A DNA stretch of 38,374 nucleotides, from assembly GCA_041648895.1 (NCBI GenBank), contig JBAZOB010000010.1, forward strand, positions 1 to 38,374. The letters are read 5' to 3'. Position numbers and translations under genes: made by a program. This DNA is from JBAZOB01 sp041648895 (GTDB lineage Bacteria > Patescibacteriota > JAHJAL01). Below are positions 8,329 to 15,937 of the stretch, in pieces. The number at the start of each line of letters is the position of its first letter. Within the stretch, counting starts at the first letter, position 1. A model generated the notes under the pieces. The model had not been told where the DNA came from. It did not search any database and was given only the letters and a program-made list of their open reading frames with translations.

Positions 8329-8745
8329 TTATTGCAATTCTACCTTGGCGCCGGCTTCTTCCAGGGTTTTCTTCATTTTTTCAGCGTCTTCTTTGGGAAC
8401 GTTTTCTTTAACTGGTTTGGGGGCGGACTCAACCAATTCTTTGGCCTCTTTTAAGCCCAGGTCGGGAACAACGGCGCGGACGGCTTTAATGACATTGATT
8501 TTGTTGGCGCCGGCTTCGGTCAGAACAACATTGAAGGCCGATTTCTCTTCCACGGGGGCGGCGGCGGCACCGGCGGCGGCCATCATAGCCACGGGGGCGG
8601 CGGCAGAGACACCAAATTTATCTTCTAAGACTTTAACTAATTCGCTGAGTTCAAGCACGGTCATTTTTTCAATTTGTTCAACCATTTTTTTGCTTTCAGC
8701 GGACAATTTTGACATATCCACTTCTTTTTTTTCTTCTTCAGCCAT
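8329..8745 (-). CDS. rplL: Ribosomal protein bL12 (L7/L12)
   Basis: The multicopy stalk protein that recruits translational GTPases. Its 138 residues have the standard order: an N-terminal dimerisation helix (LSAESKKMVEQIEKMTVLELSELVKVLEDKFGV) preceded by about 14 acidic and basic extra residues, an Ala-rich hinge (about 49-68), and the C-terminal factor-binding domain with FNVVLTEAGANKINVIKAVR and LGLKEAKELVESAPKPVKE. It follows rplJ after 59 bases, the usual order, and is co-transcribed with it. Confidence 0.97.
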   Translation of the reverse strand: MAEEEKKEVDMSKLSAESKKMVEQIEKMTVLELSELVKVLEDKFGVSAAAPVAMMAAAGAAAAPVEEKSAFNVVLTEAGANKINVIKAVRAVVPDLGLKEAKELVESAPKPVKENVPKEDAEKMKKTLEEAGAKVELQ

Positions 8746-8767
8746 TTTTATCTCCTAACTTAAATTT

Positions 8768-8795
8768 AATGAATAATAAATAATTAATAATAAAC
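8768..8795. repeat. Possible period-7 array in the rplJ-rplL spacer
   Basis: Four consecutive AT-only or nearly AT-only heptads, aatgaat-aataaat-aattaat-aataaac, fill half of the spacer. Weaker than the arrays at 17166, 33174 and 33980, and low complexity could produce it by chance. Confidence 0.3.
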
Positions 8796-8804
8796 AACTA
8801 TCTT

Positions 8805-9338
8805 CTAGGCGGTGGACTCTTTCTTATCCTTGATGGCATTGATCACACCGACTAGATTGCGCAAGTTGCCAGCCAGGACATTGACAAAACCGGATATGGG
8901 CGAATTGAGACTGCCCACCAGTTTGGCGTAGAGTTCTTCTTTGGATGGCATATTGGCCAGCTTGATCATGGTTGCCTGATCAACGTATTGGCCTTCAAAT
9001 ATTCCGCCGATGATTTCGATTGTGCTATTTTCTTTGGCAAAATCGTTGATGGTTTTGGGACCGATGATTTCGTCTTCAAAACTGAATAAGGCATTGACTG
9101 GTCCGCTCAAATCAGCGCTATCGGGTAGGTTAATTTTTTTATTCTGGAGAGCCTTTTTCAACAATGTTTTTTTGACTACATTGTATTTTGTCTGGGCAGC
9201 GTAGGTTTTTTTTCGTAAAATAACCATTTGTTCGGAGTTGATACCGAGATTTTTGGTAAATACAATTGATTTACTCTGGTTGATATCTTCTTCCAGCTCG
9301 GCCAGTATTTGCTGCTTTTGGGCTTTGGTTTTGGCCAT
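8805..9338 (-). CDS. rplJ: Ribosomal protein uL10
   Basis: The base of the ribosomal stalk, holding L12 dimers through its C-terminal helix. It has 177 residues, normal length. Recognisable segments are the MAKTKAQKQQILAELEEDINQSKSIVFTKNLG start, LRKKTYAAQTKYNVVKKTLLKKAL (rRNA-binding), and a C-terminal FVNVLAGNLRNLVGVINAIKDKK helix. The leader upstream resembles the L10 leader and contains a terminator, so L10 or the L10-L12 complex probably controls expression. The rplJL pair is separated here from rplKA by about 6.6 kb; in most bacteria the four are adjacent. Confidence 0.96.
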   Translation of the reverse strand: MAKTKAQKQQILAELEEDINQSKSIVFTKNLGINSEQMVILRKKTYAAQTKYNVVKKTLLKKALQNKKINLPDSADLSGPVNALFSFEDEIIGPKTINDFAKENSTIEIIGGIFEGQYVDQATMIKLANMPSKEELYAKLVGSLNSPISGFVNVLAGNLRNLVGVINAIKDKKESTA

Positions 9339-9388
9339 AGTCTTCTTTAATAAAAATTAATAACGAATAATGTGTCGACCGAGATTTT

Positions 9389-9419
9389 AAAAAAACCTTG
9401 TCCCAATTGGAAACAAGGT
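9389..9419 (-). terminator. Attenuator-type terminator in the rplJ leader
   Basis: On the minus strand, ACCTTGT and ACAAGGT form a 7-bp stem around an 11-base loop and run into a stretch of T. It sits between the folded leader and the rplJ ATG (9338), so it can switch rplJL transcription off before the coding region. Confidence 0.8.
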
Positions 9420-9420
9420 A

Positions 9421-9512
9421 ATATGAAATTATATTAAATATTCTTGTTTTCCTGGGTTGGATAATCCTTTTAAGGCGCAAGGCCTCCAACTGTCTTTGGG
9501 AAATGATTTACA
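9421..9512 (-). promoter_or_regulatory. L10-leader-like RNA
   Basis: The transcript upstream of rplJ contains CCCAAAGACAGTTGGAGG, then CCTTTTAAGG-type pairing and an AACCCAGGAAAACAAGAA segment. The CAAAGACAG and GGAGGC elements match what I recall of the ribosomal protein L10 leader family, in which L10(L12)4 binds a kink-turn-like site. A terminator follows directly. A covariance-model search would settle membership. Confidence 0.65.
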
Positions 9513-9518
9513 TTTATT

Positions 9519-9547
9519 ATCTTATCCAGATTGTCAATCAATGTCAA
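9519..9547 (-). promoter_or_regulatory. Promoter for rplJL
   Basis: Minus-strand TTGACA (9547-9542), 17 bases, TAAGAT (9524-9519). A second TTGACA lies inside the spacer. Predicted start near 9512, at the head of the L10-like leader. Confidence 0.65.
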
Positions 9548-9558
9548 ATCAGGCCACT

Positions 9559-11586
9559 TTATGAAAAACTTAATTCCTTGACCCGCTCCCAGGTATTTTC
9601 ATCCAGGACCACAATTTTTTGGTCGGAAATGATGTAAAGGTAATCATTGATATAGACGGCCCGGCGGGCGTCAAGGTTGTCGATAGCTTGTTTGAGTTCG
9701 AGATTGTTGCCAGCATAGGAGAAAACATAGCCACCTTGGGAGCCAGGGAGGAAGAAGATCTGGTGTTTGTCATCAAGCAGGAAGGCATGATGAGTTTCGG
9801 AAACATCCGACCAATATTCTGATAGATTGTATTTAGCTTTTTCAGCCGGTTTGGTCGGATCACTGACGTCAAATAGTGAAACTTTCACCTGATTATCTTC
9901 TTCGCCAACGCCGAGAATTAAACTATCCGAAATGGGGTGGAGATATGAGGAATAACCAGGGATTTTTAATTCACCAACTTTTTTCGGTTGTTCGGGGTCG
10001 GAAAGGTCGAGAACATAAAATGGATCAGTTTGCTTAAAGGTGACCACATAGCCGGTATCACCAATAAAGCGGGCGGAATAGATACTCTCCCCTACTCCCA
10101 GGTCGAGGACCTGACCGGTTATTTGTAAATCTTGATCGAGAACGTAGACGTCGTTGATACTCTCACTGGTTGATGAGAGCGGAAATCCCCACCAGTTATT
10201 GCCAACGGTAGTGGCCACACGTAAATAATTATTGTATTCGTCCAGCGAAAATTGATTTAATAGTTGGCCGGGGAAAGAACCAACTGCTTGCAAAGAGAAG
10301 TCATTAACCGAAATTTTGTTAACTTGAGTCAGTTGCAACTGGCGATTATGTTTTTGCCCATAATCGGTCATTTTGTTTTCCAGGTTATTCTCTAGTGTCA
10401 GGCGATCATCGCTATTTAATGAATTGAGGTATTGAGAGATGATGGTTTGTAATTCCATCAGTTTAGTACTGTCACTCAATTCATAACCATTCAATTTTTT
10501 AACTTTTTCCATCAGACTATCTGGGAATAAAGTGGAATTGGTTTCGATGAACCCGATAAAATAAGCAATAAAATCGCCTGGCATAATGTAGGCGACGTAT
10601 ATAGAATTGGGTGACATATAAATGGTTGAATCGTAGGAGCCAACGAAGGTTATTTGTTGGCCAATATCGCCGCTTTTGGGATCGATGGCCAAGACAGAAT
10701 AAGTGGTGTCGCTGGAAATAGGCACAGACGGGTGATAAATATCGGTACAAGCAATTTGATATTCGCCGGCTGGGCTATCCAATAATTTATAGGGGCAATT
10801 ATAATCGTAGGTATAGGTGCTGGTGATTAAATATATTTTATTATCAAAAAGCCTAGCCTCTTGAATAGTGCTGGTAGAATCGAGGGTGATTTGCCAGCTT
10901 TGGGTGGGGTTTTTTGGATCAGAGACATTATAAGTAGTTATTTTATCGTAGCCAATAATAATCAAATTATTATCTTGGAGTAATAAATCACCATTTTCCG
11001 ATATTTTTTCGAACTCGGCTAACTGCTCAGGCGGCAAGGCGTTGATCACACGAGTAGCCCCGGTGGAATTATAGGAAGGATATTCAGGGCTAATTGCCTC
11101 TCCTTCTGTTTTGACCATGGGGTAATCATAGAAATAATATGGCTCTTGAGAGAAAAATATTTCTTTACCATTGGTTTTAACAATATCCGGTTCATCAATG
11201 CCGGCGACTTGGACGTTGGTCTCGGAATACCGCTCTGGTTGGGGACCAAAACTCTCGCCCAAACCTTTGGGAGCGACGGCTGAATCGGACAATGATTCAA
11301 ATGATTCATTGGTAATCATATCCGTTGTCCCCATGGATCCTAAACCATAATAACTAGAATAACTGTCTTGAGCCAGGGCTAAATATGATCGATATTCCTC
11401 GGCTGATTTAAACTTGGTGAAATCGCTTTGATCGATATTTTGATCAAAAACATAACCGTTTCGATTATTGGGCAGTGAAATTTTATTTTGCACGTATTTA
11501 ATCAGGATGAATGAACCCAGGCCAGTGATGATAAACAGAATTATTAAAATGATAACAATAATAGATAGAAGTGTTTTTTTCTTCAT
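9559..11586 (-). CDS. Membrane-anchored beta-propeller domain protein (PF09826-like)
   Basis: A 675-residue protein. After KKK, one long hydrophobic segment (about 5-30) anchors it; the rest should lie outside the cell. The hallmark SETNVQVAGIDEPDIVKTNGK (about 120-140) is the conserved opening of secreted C-terminal beta-propeller proteins (COG4880/PF09826, distant WD40 relatives). Repeated blades follow, such as TTYNVSDPKNPTQSWQI, YVLDLSDPEQPKKVGELKIPG and LFDVSDPTKPAEKAKYN, each with an SDPxxP turn. No catalytic motif is seen, and function in this family is unknown; surface binding or scaffolding is plausible. It is divergent from the nucleotidyltransferase gene at 11704. Confidence 0.85.
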   Translation of the reverse strand: MKKKTLLSIIVIILIILFIITGLGSFILIKYVQNKISLPNNRNGYVFDQNIDQSDFTKFKSAEEYRSYLALAQDSYSSYYGLGSMGTTDMITNESFESLSDSAVAPKGLGESFGPQPERYSETNVQVAGIDEPDIVKTNGKEIFFSQEPYYFYDYPMVKTEGEAISPEYPSYNSTGATRVINALPPEQLAEFEKISENGDLLLQDNNLIIIGYDKITTYNVSDPKNPTQSWQITLDSTSTIQEARLFDNKIYLITSTYTYDYNCPYKLLDSPAGEYQIACTDIYHPSVPISSDTTYSVLAIDPKSGDIGQQITFVGSYDSTIYMSPNSIYVAYIMPGDFIAYFIGFIETNSTLFPDSLMEKVKKLNGYELSDSTKLMELQTIISQYLNSLNSDDRLTLENNLENKMTDYGQKHNRQLQLTQVNKISVNDFSLQAVGSFPGQLLNQFSLDEYNNYLRVATTVGNNWWGFPLSSTSESINDVYVLDQDLQITGQVLDLGVGESIYSARFIGDTGYVVTFKQTDPFYVLDLSDPEQPKKVGELKIPGYSSYLHPISDSLILGVGEEDNQVKVSLFDVSDPTKPAEKAKYNLSEYWSDVSETHHAFLLDDKHQIFFLPGSQGGYVFSYAGNNLELKQAIDNLDARRAVYINDYLYIISDQKIVVLDENTWERVKELSFS

Positions 11587-11616
11587 ATGTTTTGGTTATT
11601 TTTACTAAACAGGTAT

Positions 11617-11645
11617 ATTATAATTTATTTTTTCCTGAATATGTA
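11617..11645 (-). promoter_or_regulatory. Probable promoter for the beta-propeller gene
   Basis: Minus-strand TATAAT (11622-11617) with a weak -35, TACATA, 17 bases upstream (11645-11640). Located about 30 bases before the ATG. Confidence 0.5.
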
Positions 11646-11665
11646 GTGATTGTGGATAGCTGGCT

Positions 11666-11675
11666 TTGCTATAAT
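11666..11675 (+). promoter_or_regulatory. Extended -10 promoter for the 11704 gene
   Basis: TG-C-TATAAT, an extended -10 element, with no convincing -35. The predicted start near 11682 leaves a leader of about 22 bases before the ATG at 11704, which argues against starting at the TTG at 11683. Confidence 0.6.
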
Positions 11676-11703
11676 GTAAGAGTTGATAAATTTTATTTTT
11701 ACC

Positions 11704-12342
11704 ATGAACACCAAATACAATTGCGATTGCCGCTATGATTGTGGCAAAGTTATTCATTCTTTAGATGAGTTAAAGGAAAAAGTTAAGGAGTTGCGGAAAC
11801 AGAATTTGACGATTTCTTTGACCCAGGGAACATGGGATATGGTTCATATTGGTCACGCTCGTTATATCCAGGCGGCCAAAATGGCAGCCGACGTCTTGAT
11901 TGTGGGGGTGGATAGTGATGCCAAGGTGCGAGCCCGCAAAGGACCGGATCGTCCGGTGGTGCCCGAGGCGGAGCGAATGGAAATAATCACTCATCTGCGC
12001 TGGCCGGACTATGTTATTTTGAAAGAAAAAGATTGGCCGAAATGGGCGTTGACCAAGACTATCCGGCCCGATGTTTTGATTGAGACTAAAGAAATCAATA
12101 CCATGAAAAATCTGCCGGAACTGCAAAAATATTGCGGCGAAGTGCGGGTGTTGGAACCAATGGCGACTACTTCCACTAGCGCGAAGTTACGATTATTAAA
12201 TATCGCGACGGCCAATAAAATTGAAAAAATGCTGACTCCCAAGATTACTAAGGCGATTGATGAGGTGCTGTTTGAAATAAAAGGTGGCGATAAAACCGGG
12301 CCGAGTAACATCCGGGATTGGAGTAAGGCGCAGCAGCAATAA
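11704..12342 (+). CDS. HIGH-motif nucleotidyltransferase (RfaE/cytidylyltransferase-like)
   Basis: A 212-residue protein from the ATG at 11704. LTQGTWDMVHIGHARYIQAAK (HIGH at residues 48-51), DVLIVGVDSDAKVRARKG and RPVVPEAERMEIITHLRWPDYVI are the signatures of the cytidylyltransferase-like superfamily, closest to the adenylyltransferase half of HldE (RfaE). These enzymes transfer AMP or CMP to a phosphorylated substrate. The N-terminus has CDCRYDC (Cys7, 9, 13), a possible metal site not typical of RfaE. No heptose pathway is visible, so the substrate is open. It precedes a dCMP-deaminase-like gene whose N-terminus may be a degenerate relative of this fold. Confidence 0.8.
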   Translation: MNTKYNCDCRYDCGKVIHSLDELKEKVKELRKQNLTISLTQGTWDMVHIGHARYIQAAKMAADVLIVGVDSDAKVRARKGPDRPVVPEAERMEIITHLRWPDYVILKEKDWPKWALTKTIRPDVLIETKEINTMKNLPELQKYCGEVRVLEPMATTSTSAKLRLLNIATANKIEKMLTPKITKAIDEVLFEIKGGDKTGPSNIRDWSKAQQQ

Positions 12343-12345
12343 TAT

Positions 12346-12399
12346 TGTCATCTTAGGACCCTAAGCGAGGAATGAGCGCTAGGGATCCAGGATCCAGAT
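12346..12399. repeat. Possible degenerate dispersed repeat between two plus-strand genes
   Basis: The spacer holds gtcatcttaggaccctaagc, a block agcgaggaatgagcgct, and a doubled ggatcca. The ccctaagcg/agcgctaggg arms are partly complementary. The arrangement resembles GTCATCCTGAGCG...GGATC intergenic repeats known from many bacteria, but this single degenerate copy is weak evidence. Confidence 0.3.
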
Positions 12400-12423
12400 A
12401 ATTATTTAAAAAGTAGTTTTCTC

Positions 12424-13248
12424 ATGAAAAGAATTATATTTGCATATATTCCCGTTATTCATCAAGGTTATCTTAATTTTTTCGATAAATATAAGGGCCT
12501 CGACCTATATATTATGGGTCGAGATGTTGCCTATATGTATCGTTCGCTGGAAAAGGATATTCGAGCTGTTAAGCCGGAAACTATTAAAGATATGGTGGAG
12601 AAGTTGAGATATTTCAATACTGTTGAGGTCGCCGATGAAAATGATTTAGTGAAATTAAAAGATTTAGAAATCGTGATGCCGGATGAGGATTATATGCATA
12701 TGGTTCAGGAGAAATATTTTCCGGATGCTAAGGTTGTCTATGATTCAGTTTTTTTGCGCTGGGATAGTGACAATTCCTTAAAAAAACATGTGATTAATCC
12801 TGATCACACTGTTTCTACTGATAAATTTGATCGAGAGATGCTAAAAAAAGCACATGATAATGTGGAAAAGTCAGGCGATTGGTGGCGGCAGATTGGGGGG
12901 CTGATCGTAAAAAATGGGGAGATTATCCTGATAGCCTACAATCGCCATGTCCCCCACCCCGATATGCCGTATATCAATGGCGATCCGCGAGCTAGCTTTA
13001 AGAAAGGAATGCAGGTGGAATTATCAACCGCTCTGCATAGTGAAGCCCAGATGGTTGCGGAGGCGGCCAGGCGAGGAATTTGCCTGGCTGGCACCTCGAT
13101 GTATGTCACCACTTTTCCCTGCCCACCTTGCGCCAAACTGATCGCTTTTTCAGGGATTAAGAAACTGTTTTATAAAGAAGGTTATGCCATGCTGGATGGT
13201 GAGAGTATCTTGAAATCGCAAGGCGTGGAGATTGTCCGGGTGGAATGA
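12424..13248 (+). CDS. dCMP deaminase-like zinc deaminase with an unusual N-terminal domain
   Basis: A 274-residue protein. The C-terminal half (about 145-274) is a cytidine/deoxycytidylate deaminase: LHSEAQM with zinc ligand His205 and catalytic Glu207, and PCPPC with zinc ligands Cys233 and Cys236. dCMP deaminase turns dCMP into dUMP, the thymidylate synthase substrate, which fits thyA, folA and tmk nearby. The N-terminal half (about 1-125) is extra; IIFAYIPVIHQGYLNFFDKY then LYIMGRDV resembles the first strand-helix unit of HIGH nucleotidyltransferases with HQGY in place of HIGH. That resemblance is my inference. Faces the HIT gene convergently, 36 bases away. Confidence 0.8.
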   Translation: MKRIIFAYIPVIHQGYLNFFDKYKGLDLYIMGRDVAYMYRSLEKDIRAVKPETIKDMVEKLRYFNTVEVADENDLVKLKDLEIVMPDEDYMHMVQEKYFPDAKVVYDSVFLRWDSDNSLKKHVINPDHTVSTDKFDREMLKKAHDNVEKSGDWWRQIGGLIVKNGEIILIAYNRHVPHPDMPYINGDPRASFKKGMQVELSTALHSEAQMVAEAARRGICLAGTSMYVTTFPCPPCAKLIAFSGIKKLFYKEGYAMLDGESILKSQGVEIVRVE

Positions 13249-13284
13249 ACTTAGGTGATAATTATAAATAAAATGGTGAGAAAA

Positions 13285-13761
13285 TTATTTTTTCTTATAG
13301 CCCACTTTTATTTTAATCTTGTCAGCATCTTTATCATTTTGATCAGCTTCTCCAACAATAATGTGAACGTGAAAATGATCGACGCTGCCGCCGGTCATGG
13401 CATTTTCTCCAAAACGGATGAGGAGAGCGCCGCCATTGATTTTGAATTTATCTGTCGTCCAGCCAATTAATTTGAATAAATCAGTGGATTCAGTGGCTTT
13501 CATTTCGCCTGGCATGGTGAAGTGACGTTTGGATATAAGCATTAGGTGAAAAGCGGTACCTTCGTAGGGGCTCATGTTTTCAGTTAGAAACCAGTGGGTA
13601 GTTTCTTTGATAATGGGTTTGGAATGATATTTGAGTAAATATTGGGGACAAAATGGACAGACGCCGTCTTGGATAATTTGGGTCATGACCTTGACTTGCT
13701 CTTGGGTGCGAGCATGATTAAGATTAACAAAGGCTTTTTTATGGTTATTTTTTCCTTTCAT
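13285..13761 (-). CDS. HIT-family nucleotide hydrolase/transferase
   Basis: A 158-residue histidine-triad protein. HFHVHIIVGE holds the triad at His129, His131 and His133; the central His is the nucleophile attacking nucleotide alpha-phosphates. CPFC (Cys35, Cys38) resembles the zinc site of many HIT proteins. Substrates vary (AMP-lysine, Ap3A/Ap4A, other NMP conjugates), so none is assigned. The start overlaps the folA end by 17 bases, so it is translated from the thyA-folA transcript. Confidence 0.88.
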   Translation of the reverse strand: MKGKNNHKKAFVNLNHARTQEQVKVMTQIIQDGVCPFCPQYLLKYHSKPIIKETTHWFLTENMSPYEGTAFHLMLISKRHFTMPGEMKATESTDLFKLIGWTTDKFKINGGALLIRFGENAMTGGSVDHFHVHIIVGEADQNDKDADKIKIKVGYKKK

Positions 13762-14245
13762 AAATTAAAAAAGAATAATCATACGAATTATTGTCGGCAC
13801 GTTGATGGAATTGTTCATCAACCAATTCCCAATCCTGTTCATTGAAACTATCAAAATAAGTATCACCATCAATGTGAGCGTGGATACGAGTTAGGTAGAT
13901 GCGCTCAACGTGAGGCATAAACTGATTGTAGATTTGGGCGCCGCCAATGATAAATGTTTCCTTGTCTGGGTCGACTTTGCTCAACGCCATATCGATTGAA
14001 TTAGCCAAAACGACATTTTTGGCGACGGGGTAATTGGTTTGTCTGGTGATAACAATATTTTTTCGCTTGGGTAAAGGGCAACCAAGCTTGTCGATAATTG
14101 ATTCATAGGTATTGCGGCCCATGATCACGGTGTGGTGGGTAGTGAGCTGGGAGAAATGTTTCAAATCAGCCGGCAAGTACCAGGGTAATTCATTACTTTG
14201 CCCAATCACATTATTGGTACTAGCGGCAACGATAATAGAAATCAT
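13745..14245 (-). CDS. folA: Dihydrofolate reductase
   Basis: A 166-residue cytoplasmic enzyme that reduces dihydrofolate with NADPH, regenerating the folate oxidised by ThyA. Visible DHFR features are ISIIVAASTNNVIGQSNELPWYLPADLKHF with the substrate-contact Trp and Asp of LPWYLPADL, TVIMGRNTYESI, KNIVITRQ and TFIIGGAQIYNQFM. Length is normal. Its ATG overlaps the thyA stop by four bases (ATGA), indicating translational coupling of the two partners. Confidence 0.95.
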   Translation of the reverse strand: MISIIVAASTNNVIGQSNELPWYLPADLKHFSQLTTHHTVIMGRNTYESIIDKLGCPLPKRKNIVITRQTNYPVAKNVVLANSIDMALSKVDPDKETFIIGGAQIYNQFMPHVERIYLTRIHAHIDGDTYFDSFNEQDWELVDEQFHQRADNNSYDYSFLIYERKK

Positions 14246-15174
14246 ATGGCCACCGGTATTCCTTTAATCCCGGGATGGGGATTATAATCGGATAATTCAA
14301 AATCTTCACGGCGAAAATCAAAAATGTTTTTTTTCTCAGTGTTAATTTTTATGGTGGGTAAAGGAATTGGTTCCCTGGCGATTACTTTCTCCACGGCCGG
14401 AACCTGGTCGACAAAAATATGGGCATCGGAGATGGTGTGGACATATTCATATGGTTCAGTGCCGGTGACATGTGCCAACATCAGCGTCAGAGCGGCATAT
14501 TGGATCATATTGGAAGGTACACCAATGGGAGTATCGCCGGAGCGCTGAAACATATGCAGGGTCAATTTATTGTCAATTACGCGGACATGAATCCAACCAT
14601 GACAGGGGCAAACGACTACTTTTTGTGTCATGCCTTCGACGCGATAAATATACTGGGGAATCCATGGGGTAATAAAATGGGTGCGCAATTGAGGATTTTC
14701 TTTGATTTGTCGGACTAGATGTTCAAATTGATTAAAAGATGGACCTTCACTGGTGGGAAAATCATGAAAAGCAGCTCCATAGGATCCGGGGCCCAAGTCG
14801 CCGGTTTCCAAACCGCGTTTATGACATTTTTCCTCGGTACACCAGCTATCCCACCAGTAACATCCGAATTTTTCTAACTCGGCGGTCGTTCTGGCCCCGT
14901 TAATAAAACCGCATATTTCACCAATGGCTTGCTGCCAGATAGTGACGGGAAGTTTTTTCATGACAGGATTTAGGTTGCGTTCAGTAATCATGGGGAAGCC
15001 GTTATCCAAGCGAAAACGCATCGGCCTGGCACCCATTAAAGTAATGGCATCGACTTCTTGTTGAGTCTCTCCCCGCCGCCCATTATCTAATACATCTTTT
15101 AATAGATCTTGATATTGCTTGTCGGGAGTACGCTCGGCATATGGTTTATAATTGACGATATCGCGCATTTGCAT
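14242..15174 (-). CDS. thyA: Thymidylate synthase, divergent ThyA
   Basis: Converts dUMP and methylene-tetrahydrofolate to dTMP and dihydrofolate. Its 310 residues show the catalytic cysteine in VVCPCHGW (near 188), then QRSGDTPIGVPSNMIQYAALTLMLAHVTG, the counterpart of QRSxDxxLGxPFNIxxYA, and a late THTISDAHIF-type segment (EYVHTISDAHIFVDQ) for dUMP binding. Phe is replaced by Ser in the usual PFN triad (PSN), and the C-terminus ends PVAI like many ThyA proteins. The start at 15174 has no clear ribosome binding site; Met3 is an alternative. Overlaps folA by four bases and follows tmk. Confidence 0.92.
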   Translation of the reverse strand: MQMRDIVNYKPYAERTPDKQYQDLLKDVLDNGRRGETQQEVDAITLMGARPMRFRLDNGFPMITERNLNPVMKKLPVTIWQQAIGEICGFINGARTTAELEKFGCYWWDSWCTEEKCHKRGLETGDLGPGSYGAAFHDFPTSEGPSFNQFEHLVRQIKENPQLRTHFITPWIPQYIYRVEGMTQKVVVCPCHGWIHVRVIDNKLTLHMFQRSGDTPIGVPSNMIQYAALTLMLAHVTGTEPYEYVHTISDAHIFVDQVPAVEKVIAREPIPLPTIKINTEKKNIFDFRREDFELSDYNPHPGIKGIPVAI

Positions 15175-15191
15175 AGTTTAGAGGTAAATAA

Positions 15192-15833
15192 TTAATTTTG
15201 TTGATAATTTTTTATTATATCCAATAATTGTTGATTAATAAAATCCACTGATTTAGTACCATCAATAACGTATAGTTTTTTGTCGGGCGAATAGTTGGGA
15301 TGAATGGAACAAATTTGGGTGTATTCTAGGATCATTTTTTGATAGGCCTGGGCAGCTTTAATCAATGTTTCTTTTTTTTCAAAAAATTCGACCTGGTAGT
15401 GTGGTGATTTTTCTTTAATCCGTTGCAGACATTCATCGATCGGCGTATCAATATAAAAATGGACATCCGGAATCGGATAATGTTTATTAATTTCATTTAG
15501 CCAGTCAAAATCTATCCCTTGTGATGAACCCAGCGCCAAGGAAGAAAAGAAGTAGCGGTCAATGACAACATGTTTATTATTTTCTAAATTCGGAATGATT
15601 TCGCCAGCAAAATGATCACCACGATCGGCGGCATACATGATCTGGAAAGTAGTTTGAGTGATGTTCATTGACTGGCCCTGGAGTCTTTGCCGAATTAGTT
15701 TCCCAATCGGAAAATCAGAAGGTTCACGAGTATAGAAACCATCAATACTGGCTGCTAATAGTTTAGCTTGGGTAGTTTTACCTGAACCATCTAGACCTTC
15801 AAAACAGATAAATAGAGCTTTACGTTCTGTCAT
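15192..15833 (-). CDS. tmk: Thymidylate kinase
   Basis: Phosphorylates dTMP to dTDP. The 213-residue protein begins with the P-loop FICFEGLDGSGKTTQAK and continues with FYTREPSDFPIGK (the REP substrate loop), DRYFFSSLALGSSQG (the DRY motif) and DVHFYIDTPIDECLQRI. Length is normal. First gene of the tmk-thyA-folA-HIT run; the terminator at 15881 isolates it from rplA. Together with ThyA and the deaminase at 12424 this gives a local dTTP supply module. Confidence 0.94.
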   Translation of the reverse strand: MTERKALFICFEGLDGSGKTTQAKLLAASIDGFYTREPSDFPIGKLIRQRLQGQSMNITQTTFQIMYAADRGDHFAGEIIPNLENNKHVVIDRYFFSSLALGSSQGIDFDWLNEINKHYPIPDVHFYIDTPIDECLQRIKEKSPHYQVEFFEKKETLIKAAQAYQKMILEYTQICSIHPNYSPDKKLYVIDGTKSVDFINQQLLDIIKNYQQN

Positions 15834-15880
15834 AAATTATTTTTTGGTTGAAGGTATTAATTATAAATCATTTTTTAATT

Positions 15881-15920
15881 CATTAAAAAAATCCCCATCA
15901 TCAAGTGGGGATTTTTAATG
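15881..15920. terminator. Terminator between rplA and tmk
   Basis: A near-perfect inverted pair, cattaaaaaatcccca and tggggatttttaatg, around an eight-base loop. The A- and T-rich flanks of the stem give a uridine tract on the minus strand, ending the rplU-secE-nusG-rplK-rplA transcript 18 bases after the rplA stop. Confidence 0.85.
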
Positions 15921-15937
15921 TACGCAGTTGTGGCTAA

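Noticed and set aside
8345..8758. A 137-codon plus-strand frame over rplL
   Set aside because: Shadow of the Ala-rich rplL coding sequence; its Ser/Ala/Thr-rich product is typical of an antisense reading.
11683..11703. A TTG start for the nucleotidyltransferase
   Set aside because: It falls at the predicted transcription start, leaving no leader; the ATG at 11704 fits better.
13255..13470. A 71-codon plus-strand frame after the deaminase gene
   Set aside because: It lies over the HIT gene on the other strand and shows no features of its own.
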